Shown here: piece by piece, positions 20,201 to 60,569 of the stretch
Layout: the number at the start of each line of letters is the position of its first letter
Position numbering within the stretch: position 1 is the first letter of the stretch
NCBI RefSeq assembly: GCF_040054535.1
Contig: NC_090783.1
Location: forward strand, 5,684,001-5,748,000
DNA length: 64,000 nt
Reading direction: 5' to 3'
Origin: Antennarius striatus
Taxonomy: Eukaryota; Chordata; Actinopteri; Lophiiformes; Antennariidae
Program-made: the position numbers and the translations under genes
The notes under the pieces: model-generated
What the model was told of the DNA's origin: nothing
Database searches by the model: none
Seen by the model: the letters and a program-made list of their open reading frames with translations, nothing else

Positions 20201-23200
20201 TTAACCGCATTAAGTAGTGACGTTAGATGAAAGTGGAGTGTGGAGTGTTAATGAATACTTTCCTTAGGGATTTTATTAACCTTTCTCACACTGCTCTTTA
20301 TAACCAGCTATAACCAGTGTTTCATTCCCAGAATGTCAGGATGGGAAGAAAATGGGGCTGATTTTCCTGTGGCAACACAATAATGCACATTTTAACCCAA
20401 ACTCATATCCAAGCATCTCGATTCCATTTTTCATCCCTTATTTTAAAGTTGTCTCTGCAATAACTTTGCTGTCTCAAATCGATTATGTCAGTCAGTAAAC
20501 GTAAAATCTGTTGCTTACTTTATCTAAAGACCCAATGTGGACAAAATTTTCACAACTTCTCATTATTGACATGTGATTTCAATTTTTCTAAACTCAAAAT
20601 ATTAAGATATCTCTAAAATATTATGTATATTTTGGCCTTTATTTCTCCATCTTCCAAGAACATTGTGTTAACATTTCCTTCATGTTCTCATGTGCTTTGC
20701 AGGGCAGTAACGTGCAGACCAGGGTGGGGCTCCTCATCCTACTGTGCACGTGGACCAGTAACTGTCCAATAGCTGTCACACACTTTCTACACAATCAGGA
20801 AAATGTTCCCTTTGTATCCTTCAAGCAGCAGTACAGTCCACACACCAGCCTGAAGCATGCCCGTCTCATTTAGACACCTTCAGTATTTAGCTTAAACTTT
20901 TACCATTTGAATTCTGCATTATAAAATATGCCCCCCCAAAAAATTGATAGTGAAAAACAATGAGAACAGTGTGTTCTAGGTTAACAGTGGGGGGTGGGAA
21001 CCTGACTCTCACAGTGGATGAATCCTTGACCACGTGACTCCTGTAGTTGACGGCACAGATATCCGAGAACCTAGGGGAGGATGAAAGGCTGGTGCAAGGC
21101 CTGTGTGCTCTGCTTCTTGGCATCTGCATCTATTATAATGACAACTCTCTGGAAAATTACACCAAGTAAGTGTCGGCTCACACACTCCTTGATAAGAACA
21201 AATAACAGTTTACATGGACTGGAATCAACTGTATGTAGAGAGTAATCAATGCTGAAACGGTTTCATTTTGGTTAGTGGATTTGGACTGGACATTTTCATA
21301 TCAAGCAGTTTACCTGTATAGTAAACTTTATATCAGTCAACCTTCCCTAATTTCTGTAACCCACTAATGCAAAGTAGATTTATTTCAAGAGCTGGAGAGA
21401 TCAGTCCAGTCAGATCATGTTGACCTAGAGACCTGTCATATCATCTCTCTCCTCAGAGAAAAGTTAAAGCAGCTCATCGAGAAACGTATCGGGAAAGAAA
21501 ACTTTGTGGAAAAGCTGGGCTTTATCACCAAACATGAGCTGTACTCCCGGGCGGCCCAGAAGCCACAGCCCATCTTCCCATCTCCGGAACAGATGCTGTT
21601 TGACCACGAATTCACCAAGCTGGTCAAAGAACTGGAGGGTCAGCCAGAGACGTGTCCCAGCATCCACACGTGATCGATTCATCAGCAGCAGTCGCCAATC
21701 CATTTATTGTTGTTATCATTTTAGGTATGATTACCAAAGCAGTTCATAAATCCAGTGAGGAGGAGAAGAAAGAAGAAGAGGTGAAGAAGACATTAGAGCA
21801 ACATGACAACATTGTGACTCAGTATAAGGAGTTGATCAGAGAGCAGGTAAACAGCTCAGCAGTAATCTGTTACAGGTCTGCATGTGGATTTGTTTTTTTT
21901 GCGGTTATTATTTTGTATTCTGTGTACTCTCCTGTTCCTCATTTATTTTCTGATGATTCTTTTCAGGATGCTCAGATCCAGGAGCTGAAAGAGCAGGTAT
22001 CGTCAGCGTCATCTCAGAACGAGCAGATGCAGGCGACAATCACACAGCAGCTGTCCCAAATCCAGCAGCACAAAGATCAGTACAACATCTTGAAGCTGAA
22101 ACTAGGTAGGCCAACTCAATTCAGTGCTGTTTAGTGAGATATTAATGGGGCGGGCTTTCTTTTTTTAATTAAACAAAACTGACAAATACTTGGAATCTGT
22201 TGGGTCATCTGGAAATCCTGAAATGGAGAACTATGATGACTTAAGTGGTAACCAGGAAAATTCTGAATGTATTATTCTTTATCAAATGAACTGAATTTTT
22301 GTTATCAGGCTTGTTTGAACTCCTGAATATTGGAAACAGCAGCAGCCTAAAAAAAGTTCAGTGTCTCCAGGCAGGATGTTTTATCTTACAGAAACTAGAT
22401 GTTAATGTTTCTGACATCAACATTCGAATCACACCCTGTTTGATCTGACATTTTAATTTCATTTGTGCTTTAAACTCTCAGGTAAAGAGAACCAGAGTCA
22501 GGGAGACGGCTCGCAGGTGAACGGGCTGCAGACGGAGGAGCTCACTCAACTCAGAAAGGAGGTGGAGGAGCTCCGCAAAGAATACACACTGCTTCAAACA
22601 CAACTCAGTGGCAAAGACGAGCTCATCAACACCCTGGTTAGTAAATGTGTTTGTATAGTATCTGGGGTGTGAGTATTGTAATGCCACCAATGTGTTGTGT
22701 TTTTGTCTTGTGACTGTAGAAGGCAGAAGGTTCAGTCGGAGGATCGGACAACACCAAACTGCTGAAGGTGGGATTCATCGTTTTACACTTTCCCGCCCCA
22801 GAATGAGCGAACGTCAAACTATTCTATATTTGTTTTGTTGATGTCAACAAATAGCTTGAAAAAAAGCTAAGAGGGTCACAGTGGAGATGAATGAAGTTCT
22901 GCTGCGTTTGGGGTGTCGGTATAGAATGCCCCCAGACCTGATGTTAAGACATGTATGAACTGGTTGCAGGAGCTAGAGGCTCTGAGAAGCCAGGTCCAGT
23001 CCCAGTCTGCAGAAATTGACTGCATGAAGACAGAGAGGCAAGAACTGTTGAGACGAGCTGAAGCTGGGGTAAATATCTCGCAAATTATGTTTTGGTGAAA
23101 GGTGTGCTAATATTCATAAGACGCTGAATGTGTGACTGTTCCACTGGTTTTTATCAGGCCTCTGACGCTGTGCCCGACGCTGACGGCTCGTCAGACGCTG

Positions 23201-24057
23201 CCAAGATGGCCGAACTAGAGAGCAGACTGGCAGCACAAACGACTGAGACAGAGAGACTCAAGGTGTGTTGACCAACTGTCCAGATTACCCTCTGACTTCT
23301 TTTTACATTAATTCATGATTTTATTTACATACATTCTTACCTACATACTATTTACATACATCATACCATTCATTCTGCACACCCTCCACCTATCCTTTCC
23401 CTTCTGTGTTCAGGAAGAGGCGAAGATGTCGTCAGAGAGCCGGGTGGAGATGGAGCAGCAGCACGCCTCAGCCACCAGCACAGCTGCCATCTTGCAGACG
23501 GAGAATGCAAAGCTACAGATGGACCTGCAAGAGTCCAAAAAGGAGCAAGACGACCTGCTGATGCTGCTCGCCGACCAAGACAACAAGATCCTCACCCTCA
23601 AAAAGAGACTCAAAGACCTGGGAGAGACGGTAGATGCTCAGTTCATCTGGGGTTTTAAATATGGTCCTCTTGTTCTCAATGCTGTCGCTTTCGAATCTCA
23701 CTCGTTCACATTTTTAAAGAGTGGAGGTTTACATAGACGACCATGGAACTATGACTAGATGAATTACAGTAAACTACAGGCCACCTCCAGTTCACTGTCC
23801 TCTTTACACCCAAAGCCCACTGATTCAGAAATCGGCATGAGCAGCTAACATTTCACAGAATGACACAGATGCTCGAGGCAGCATAGTTGAATTCATGTAA
23901 CGCATTTGTCGCTTTGTTTCCTGACCAATCAGCTTTGTGTGTTTGCTCTAGTTAGACTTTGACACTTTCCTTACAGGTGGACGATGAAGATGACCTCGAC
24001 GCCAGGGACCAAACAGACGACGACGATGAGGAGGAATACTATGAAGATGAGGACTAG
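11263..24057 (+). CDS. uso1: USO1/p115, general vesicular transport factor
   Basis: Exons: 11263-11328, 12293-12379, 13219-13283, 13421-13497, 13750-13761, 14039-14092, 15352-15452, 15549-15651, 15844-15899, 15989-16109, 16242-16420, 16517-16657, 16753-16841, 16925-17079, 17693-17898, 18040-18060, 20703-20813, 21047-21165, 21457-21638, 21725-21846, 21967-22105, 22482-22636, 22720-22767, 22970-23068, 23158-23262, 23414-23629, 23977-24057. All phases fit; all exons together give 969 aa (human about 962). The protein starts MNFFRGVMGG, then has a large armadillo-type head (FENAFERLLDII, WFEVGD, CQKAMYQCGLLQQL, RPAIVVLLMSMVNERQ), a long coiled-coil tail from about 21725 and an acidic C terminus (DDDDEEEYYEDED). 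p115 is a homodimer that links COPI/COPII vesicles to Golgi membranes with Rab1, GM130 and giantin. The donor after 20813 (TTT/GTATCC) is weak, but the frame and remembered homology support it. Confidence 0.95.
12649..12705 (-). repeat. (GATA)n plus L2/Maui-type LINE 3' end, antisense
   Basis: A run of about seven GATA units is followed by TACTTTAATAATCCCGGAGGAAATTG. On the minus strand this is the AATTTCCTCCGGGATTATTAAAGTA(TCTA)n ending of L2-like LINEs. It is the same tail type, in the opposite orientation, as at about 4500-4537. Confidence 0.65.
13750..13761 (+). other. uso1: 12-nt microexon of uso1
   Basis: ACCCTACAG/ATGAATCAGAAG/GTAAAA has both splice dinucleotides and is phase 1 to phase 1. 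It would insert four acidic or polar codons after the DEEEEQ segment of the head, and its optional use keeps the frame. The segment sits where p115 has a variable acidic loop. Confidence 0.6.
14039..14092 (+). other. uso1: 54-nt cassette exon of uso1
   Basis: A CTTTTGCAG acceptor and a GCTG/GTCAGT donor bound an open 54-nt stretch, phase 1 to phase 1, reading LVAPIPVSGKHKNVSMA. It falls between the acidic loop and the DENAQKQADDLG exon. It is basic and serine-rich, unlike its acidic neighbours, and can be skipped without a frameshift. Confidence 0.7.
17131..17284. mobile_element. Palindromic MITE in a uso1 intron
   Basis: A 154-bp element is bounded by imperfect 30-bp inverted repeats: TACAGTATCTTCTGCACTAT followed by AAGATGCACC on the left, and GGTGCGCCCTATAGTG followed by TGGAAAATACTGTA on the right. 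The TA ends suggest a Tc/mariner-type target. It has no coding capacity. It lies in the intron between the exons ending at 17079 and starting at 17693. Confidence 0.75.
18040..18060 (+). other. uso1: 21-nt microexon of uso1
   Basis: TTTTGCAG/GGTGATAAGATCGTCCGGCGG/GTAAGT encodes GDKIVRR in phase 0 with a consensus donor and acceptor. It lies between the exon ending NILSQ and the exon starting GSNVQTRVG. Because mammalian p115 can read SQGSKIQTR directly, this looks like an optional basic insertion. Confidence 0.7.
18699..19000. repeat. Possible hAT-like repeat fragment in a uso1 intron
   Basis: GTTGGGCATCGGAAGCCTGTTCC and the following GGAACTGGCTC and TGGGATTCTTAAAAGG segments resemble the left end of nonautonomous hAT elements common in fish. 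I did not find a matching right end, so the boundary and class are uncertain. It lies in the 2.6-kb intron between 18061 and 20702. The rest of that intron shows nothing I recognise. Confidence 0.3.
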
Positions 24058-24850
24058 AAAGAGACGGGAAGAAAACCCACTGAAATAGAAAAAAGAAGAG
24101 AAGTGGGAGATTCACCTGCCAACAAGAAAAGACTTTACCGAAACTCACTGAAAATCTGAAGCAAAGGAAGAATATATTGAAACAGTTTGTGTTCAGCTGC
24201 CACATGTTCTTCATTTTTCTCACTTCCCACATCGTCACAACACATGGACTTGTTTTTTTGTTCAGGCTGTGGTTCCTCAGTTCTCATTGACAGCTACTCA
24301 TATTTGAAAATGTCAGTGCGTTCATCTCTTCTTCCACTTTTACCACCAGTTTGTGATGGACTTTACTCGTCTTGTGTTTGATGTAATGTATTGTTAAGTA
24401 TTAAGCTTACTTTTTACACACAAGTCATTTGAAAAATTTGGAGAGAAGATTCAATAATATAGCAAAAATGCAACCCTAAACAGGATTTGATGTTATGATA
24501 CGTTACGCAGATAAGTTCTTAAGACATATTTTCCCATCATACTGTGCTTCACCCACTAGACTCACTTTCATTCGGAGCTTCACCTGCAATGTGTGGCTGT
24601 GCTGCGCATGAATTCATCTTCACAATGTGATCAGGCTGATTTCAGTATTTCTGTTGTTCCATTTCTCCTTGATGACACAACCTGATCGCTCTGCAATATG
24701 CTGCAAAACACTGACAAAAGATGTAAAGACAAAAAGGATATTTTTGCAACTTTTTGTCCAGTTTTAGCATTCAGCTTCTGTATGATATTGTGTAACTTAT
24801 CAATTTATGAGCCACATTGAAATGAATAAAGAATCTATCAGTCTGTTCGC
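24058..24850 (+). other. uso1: uso1 3'UTR with poly(A) signal
   Basis: AATAAA at 24825-24830, about 770 nt after the stop, is the best poly(A) signal and is preceded by ordinary AT-rich 3'UTR sequence. Confidence 0.65.
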
Positions 24851-25790
24851 CTATATGGTGGAATAATTGTAGATAAATTAAATTTTGATAAGTCTTATGA
24901 CATTTTGTATGTGTCTTTTTAGGATATATATGACTGTAGAGGCAGAAGAAAAGTGATGATCTAACAAGTATGATTGTAAGACAAAAGGCATATAATCCAA
25001 CAGTTTCTTTACTTGGATTACATGATTAGAAACATTTAAACCTGACAATTTCTCATTATCGCCCACAAATCCATTTAGTGAATGTGACTGCAAAATCCTT
25101 TTTTTTTTAAACCAAAGCAGAGGCCAAATTCACTGAAGTACTGCTCTGAAGTACAAATTCTTTAATTGCCTTCAACTTCCTGTCAGAGGGTAGAATACTT
25201 CTGCTTCGTTGAATTTGGTAGATTGTTTTGCACGTTACAAATTCAAATTTAAAATACTGTAATTCCAATAGCTCATCATGTCTTCAAGTACCCAACAGTC
25301 ATCTTCAATCAGAGCAGAAGATGAATCGATAAATAATTTTCAGCTGATAGAAAAGTGACTGACAACCATTTCAAATAATTTCTCAAGGAAAGCTCTGTTC
25401 TTCCTGACAATAGTAATTTGGACAATCTGAAAAGATTTGGCTGTTTGGTGAAAATGAAATATTTTGAAGGTGTCCTGTGGATAATTGTGATGACACTTTC
25501 TCACACAATTTGCATTTCTGCAAACCTAATAGTTGATTAATTATGAACAATCAATCCATAGTTATAAATATATATATATATATACAGTATCCTAATCCAG
25601 TATTCATACATCAATGTATTTGTCATATTTAATTTTCACTGGGAGAAAAGTGAACTTGTTTTACATTCATTCATTCTCTTGCAGTTTATATGTTTCACCA
25701 CTAGGTGGCAACAAATGTTCTTAAATACAGATACCTCTCCATTACACTTAATAAGGTCAGTATTGGTTATTTCTACCATGACGTTCAAGC

Positions 25791-25916
<126 letters not shown>

Positions 25917-26399
25917 TATTGACGGTTGTATTGCTGTGCAGTTGTATACACCACTGCTCCTACACCTGCTCCTGCCCCCTGAGGCCAAACTGCTCTGCTT
26001 TACATCGTGTTCATTGTGCTCCTTGTCATCACCAGACAGGTTAACGACAGTTTAAGTGCTCCACTAATCTGTTTCTGCGTCGCTGAGTGTCGTTTTCAGG
26101 ATCAGGACTATGAACCACGTGTGCGCAAAACAAAACAAAGTAAAATAAAATGAAAGTATTTGTTGATTAAAATATTAGAAAAAAATTGAAATATTTTAAA
26201 AGTCACTACGAAATATACTAAAGAGATGAATATTTACATCGTGTCGTTATTTTAATGGAGAGAAAGGATGCACCTGCAATATAAAGTTCAAGTTTAGACA
26301 CGCAAATATGGGGAAATTCACACACACAAAAAAGGAAAGAAAAATGTTTGCGTTGTTTATTCTGAAATTCCAATATCCCGTTTCATTTCTAAGTAATTT

Positions 26400-26750
26400 T
26401 ACAAAGGCGGTGTGAATCTAACCTTGATTGCCTCGCCCCTCCTTCATCCTCCTCCTCCTCCTCCTCCTCCTCCTCCTCCCTCCACCCTTCGAAGCATCCT
26501 GTGCGCATCCATCCCTCTTCATCCTCCGCCCTCCTCCACCTCCTGTCTTGTCTTTCCCTCATGAGTCACGCTGCTCGTGGATAGTGCGGGACGGATATCG
26601 TGGGTTTTCTTCTCTCTTCCTCGTGGACGGTGAAGGTCAGGACTTTTTCACTGAGCATCATGCAGTGACGTCAGGTGTCCACCGCCGCCAGCCGCTTCCC
26701 AGAATCCTCAGGGGGAAACCAGCCGCACCTGCAGACGCGACTCGGTCCAT

Positions 26751-26765
<15 letters not shown>
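26400..26765 (+). promoter_or_regulatory. coro2a: coro2a upstream first exon and promoter region
   Basis: A CG-richer stretch leads to CCATATGGTCGTGTCCAAG/GTAAGT, whose donor is strong. The only in-frame coding it supplies is MVVSK, which fits the extended N-terminus type known for CORO2B (MTVTK before MSWRPQ). A CRE-like TGACGTCA motif at about 26666-26673 lies within the presumed 5'UTR. Confidence 0.6.
26448..26480. repeat. (CTC)n tract at the coro2a 5' exon
   Basis: About 33 bp of CTC repeats sit in a pyrimidine-rich stretch just upstream of or within the first coro2a exon. It may be part of a TATA-less promoter or the 5'UTR; the position of transcription start is unknown. Confidence 0.85.
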
Positions 26766-51548
<24,783 letters not shown>

Positions 51549-52690
51549 GACTTGCTGCAACTTCACCTCCTTGTGGGAACGCATCACTGTACAGCAGCCT
51601 CACTCTGCTGAGGGTCCTGACTCGCCTCATATCCTTCAATGAGCCCCCAGACTCACTGCACAGAGGGGATTTAAACCTCAGCCTTCCCTAATTTCTATCA
51701 TTCTCCCATTCACACACGAGGGGCACATGGTTTTTGTTCATGTACATACACTCAATCCAGCCGTCACATGCTTTAAAACTCTTTGCACCTACTGAACATC
51801 ACTTCTTTTGCTTCTTTTGTACACTTCACAGCTATGCAAGTTTATTGTTATATTTAGCTCTTTTTATTCTCTTAAAGGATGTTTGTGTCTGTCTTGACTG
51901 TATGATGCGACTGTGTTGTTTGAATGACGATGCAGGATAGGCACAGACTTCTATGTGATTGTAAGACAATACTGATTTTATTATTTTCTATGCTTGATTT
52001 TATTGCCCTCAATATTTAAACTACTGTAAGTGGAGATGTGTGTGATATTTTCTGTATGTTTGCTTGAATGAGAATGATCTTAATGGATGACAGTATGATG
52101 ATTCCTGCTGTGTTCTTGCTTTCCCTTGAGCCGCATTTGTTTTTTAATGACTGGAAACTTGATGAAATCAGTGTCAAGCCAATTCTGCAATCGATGCCAT
52201 GTAGCAGATTTGATTTTTAAGTTTTGTATTTATTTACAAAAATACAGTTAAAGCAAATACAACTTTGTTAAGTGCTTCAATTCACTACATTAGTTACTGG
52301 AAATTCAGCAAACAAAGGTTTTAAAAAGGTCGAGAAAACACTTTTTTTCCTCACATAGAGTAACTGAATAAACCATTTGATAACATCGTAGAGCCTGTGA
52401 TCAACTAGCTTTCAGCTACACTCAAGGGACTCAAAAAAAAAAAAAAAATCCAAGAGGCATTTGGTGTTGTATGAAAATAACAACCCCTTTTTTGTTCCTT
52501 CTTGAATTTGGTTTAGAACCTAATATAAAAAAAAGAAGAAACAAAAACCAGTGGCATCCTTGTCATGTGGTTTAAAAAAAAAAAAAAAAATTCTCCTTCA
52601 TCTGTTTGTCTTTGGTGCAGCTTCCTCCTAAAAATATTGTTTTCAGATTTGAGATTATTCATAAAAATAAATCAGCTGTGACCAAAATAA
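51549..52690 (+). other. coro2a: coro2a 3'UTR (probable)
   Basis: The sequence after the stop has candidate poly(A) signals AATAAA at 52367-52372 and 52666-52671. Two A-rich runs near 52434 and 52573 also fall here. The actual end is undetermined. Confidence 0.5.
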
Positions 52691-53034
52691 GCCAAAGAAA
52701 GACAATATTTTCTGATATTGCTGCAAAATAAGACTGTTGCCTTTTTACATCCCTTGCGGGTAATTTCTTCAACAAGGTGTCTTTTTTTTTGCACTTTGGA
52801 AAACATGACACTTCAGTTTGTTTCAGCTCAAATGGTATCTGTTTTCAAATCAACTCCAATGACTATGAGAGAGGATTCTGGTCAAGCCCTTGTACACAAA
52901 AGTACAAGAAGGACAGAAATTCCCAGTATGATATTTCAGCTTTGACAGAAACCCTCCGTTTGACTTGTGAACTATGGGAAAGATTTGAACAACTGTAAAA
53001 CCTTTACACTGAGCAGTTGTAGTCATATCAGCTG

Positions 53035-53262
53035 ATCTGGGTCCTGCCTGGAATTTCTTCCTCAATGAAGGTTTTTTTTCCGCCGAAGATCTACAACCCG
53101 GGGTTTACTGGTCCCAAGTGTTCTAGTGACACCCTAATGCTCAAATAGTGTTGGTTGTGGACAAACTGGCTTTTCTGTTGGGTTTCTCTGCCTGTTGAAG
53201 CAGTCTGAAATGTCTTGATGTGATTAAGCGTTATATAAATAAAAGTTGATTGATTGACAAAG
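53035..53262 (+). repeat. Teleost LINE/SINE 3' tail, plus orientation
   Basis: AATTTCTTCCTCAATGAAGG followed by TTTTTTTTCCGCCG, then GGGTTTCTCTGCCTG, and ending GCGTTATATAAATAAAAGTTGATTGATTGA, follows the pattern of an abundant fish repeat tail (gcgctatataaataaa plus a short TTGA microsatellite). It has no coding content. Confidence 0.65.
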
Positions 53263-53941
53263 TTCATCCTATGCAATGAGAGGTAAGTGATCTTCCTCAG
53301 GGAACTTTTGAATGGTTTTCATGGACCAGTTCCTAATCTTTCTTGCTTTCAGATCAACTTTGACTTCTTTTTTTATATCATCAAAGATGAAAAGTAAAAG
53401 CACTCCCTTATCCTTGGTGTGTAAATACGCATAGATGTCCCAGAACCATTTGCAGCTGTTAGGCTACATAACCAATATAGTTGAATCTTCAAGCAAACAT
53501 CATGCATGGATTTACAGTACATTACATACCGAGAGGCGCAAAAGGGTCATCATAATCTACAGTGGGCTCATAATTCAAGGCCACTTGTCAAAGATCTAAC
53601 ACATGGATTTACAGACATTTTAGCCTCTGCTGTGTTCCAAGTTTGAGTTCACTAGTTCAATTTGTTCATTTCGGTTAAATAACAAGTCGCTGTTAGACAT
53701 TCCTCGACCAAAGAATGATTGAATTAGATTCTATATTTAGTTTAAATTAAATGTCTTTATCACATGACAAAATAACTGCATTGCCAACTGGATTGGCAAA
53801 TGTTCATATATCCAAATATTTGCAGTTTCCACCCTACTTGCCGTTTTATTAGTATCAGTAAGGGCATACTGAAAAAGCCATTTTTACATATTTTTCCATT
53901 TGTTTCTCGATGTTTTGGTGATGATTGCGTTGCTACACTAC

Positions 53942-54170
53942 TTTTTTGTAATCAATCAATCAACCTTTGTCTAGCACTTAATCACATCAGCAGACATTTC
54001 AAAGCGTTTTAACAGACAGAGAAATCCAAAAGGACCCTCCTGAGCAAGCATAAGTGACAGCGGCGGGGAAAAACTCCCTCACTGATGACGAAACTCGGGG
54101 CAGTACCCAGACTCTGGAAGGCGGTCATCCGCCTTGGGTGGGACAGGTCAAGAGAAAGAGTGGTAGGTGA
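53942..54170 (-). repeat. Teleost LINE/SINE 3' tail, minus orientation
   Basis: It begins with (AATC)n CAACCTTTGTCTAGCACTTAATC and continues AGACATTTCAAAGCGTTTTAAC, CCTCCTGAGCAAGCATAAG, GACAGCGGCGGGGAAAAACTCCC and GGCGGTCATCCGCCTTGGG. This is a diverged copy of a common fish repeat read backwards, facing the tail at 53035-53262. Confidence 0.65.
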
Positions 54171-54179
54171 GTGTGGACA

Positions 54180-55040
54180 ATACTGAGTTTTTCAGGGGGG
54201 GAAAAAACTCATCAAATGAAATGAACAGAGGAAGATGTTTAAACATGCACATCTCTTATGTCGCACAGGAGCAATGATGTGGATGGAGTCTACTGTAGGA
54301 TTCACTGGCTGATGGGGTCAGATTGAACAATAATTCCATGAAAGGCTTCTTGCTGGGTTCACCAGAGCCTCACTGTGCCTGCTTTTCAATGCATTTCCTG
54401 TCATTCAAGTTAAATATAAAGTCAAAAATGATTTTTCTTACCAATTTTAAGAGTTACAATTCAAAAGTCATGCAACAGCAGTATAAAGACACTCACTTCT
54501 CCTGAACTTTTGACAAGAAATGATTGCTCTTTACAACACATTAATGAGATTAGGTTGTTATTGCACTGTGTGATGTTGAAACTAAAGGAATTATGACTGT
54601 GCTCGTGTTTCTATAGTGGGAAAAAAATGACATTGTTAAAGAACTCGAGACTTTTTACAAAAGTTAGGACAGCCCCAGCCTTGATGCTGGGATTTTTAAG
54701 TGCGTTAACAAGATTGAAAGGTAATTACTGAGGTAAAACTCCTGTTTAAAATCAGAGCACAAGAAATTATTCAAATTAAACTACCTGGTAAGATTTAATT
54801 GCTTACTGCTAAAGCTCATCAGACCAAAATGTGGATAAAAAACATTGCTGTGCTTGTTCCTATCCATCAATTGCGTTGCATTAAGATGGACTAAATCTGA
54901 ATTTATCTTTTGTCATTTTTTAAGTCTAGTTTACCAGTGCAGATATTTGGATAACAGAACAGCAGGGATAGATGCAAAAATAGATATTTCCTTATTTTAG
55001 CTCATGCTGATCTTTGAGACACCAGAAAAGGAAGGCAGCA
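54180..55040. other. Convergent spacer, nothing recognised
   Basis: AT-rich sequence between the repeat tail and the anp32b poly(A) region. I see no exon, RNA gene or defined repeat. Confidence 0.5.
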
Positions 55041-55049
55041 CGAGAGAAA

Positions 55050-55659
55050 AGCATAAAATGTTAACATTTTATTTACAAAGTTGTTGTTGGTTTTTTTTGT
55101 CATACAGAAAGTAAAAATGTAGCTACAACCTTGATTTGTGCCACAAGTAGCCAGACTAAAAACCTTGGCTCACTGGTTGCACAGCTGCTATAGCAATAAT
55201 TTCATTGGGGAGACGGAAAGGAACAGAAAAAAAAAAAGAAATAATAAAGTCAACAACAAAAAAATTATTCATTCAACAAAATATTAAAAGCACAGACCCA
55301 AAAACTAGATAGCAGTCCCAAAGTCCTCACACGGGAATACATAAAGAGGGATCGACGGTGAAATTGGAATGCTGAGTGCTGGGCTGCCTGAGAACCTTGG
55401 AGCTGTGGGGTGGGTGAGGTGGTAGGTGCTGGGTGGCTCTCAGTTCCAACGGTGGGGGGGCGGGGGGTAACGGGGGGTAGGGCAGCTCCACTTGGCCCAC
55501 CCACCCAGTACAGTCTTGCCCCAATAAAAAGAGCTTAGAGCTGGGAGGGGGGGGGGGTAGATGTGGATTACAAAGGTGGTGTAAGTTGCTGGAGGAAGGA
55601 CGTTTTTGGTGGTGGTGGTGGGGGGCAACTTGGTAGGTTCTCATTTTCAGTTTTGCTTT
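55050..55659 (-). other. anp32b: anp32b 3'UTR with poly(A) signal and C-rich tract
   Basis: AATAAA on the minus strand (complement of 55068-55073) lies about 590 nt after the stop. From 55445 to 55625 the plus strand has several G runs (55454-55480, 55548-55557, 55608-55625), so the mRNA is strongly C-rich there. The runs also yield proline-rich artificial frames. Confidence 0.6.
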
Positions 55660-60362
<4,703 letters not shown>

Positions 60363-60569
60363 CTTGTCCTATGAAAGTTAAACTTTTCTCTCCGGTTTTG
60401 GTGGAATCTTCCGTCCAAAGGCAGAGATGCCCTAATGGAGGGAGAATATAGGACTGTATAATGAACTGAGCCAAACGCTAAGTTAGTCGGAGCGAGGAGA
60501 AACCATAGAGGGAAACGGGACTGAAACAAAATATAGGCTCAACAGCGCCATCTATGCTCAGAAACGCCC

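Noticed and set aside
55265-55644. Proline-rich frames on the minus strand
   Set aside because: They arise from the C-rich 3'UTR of anp32b, downstream of its stop codon.
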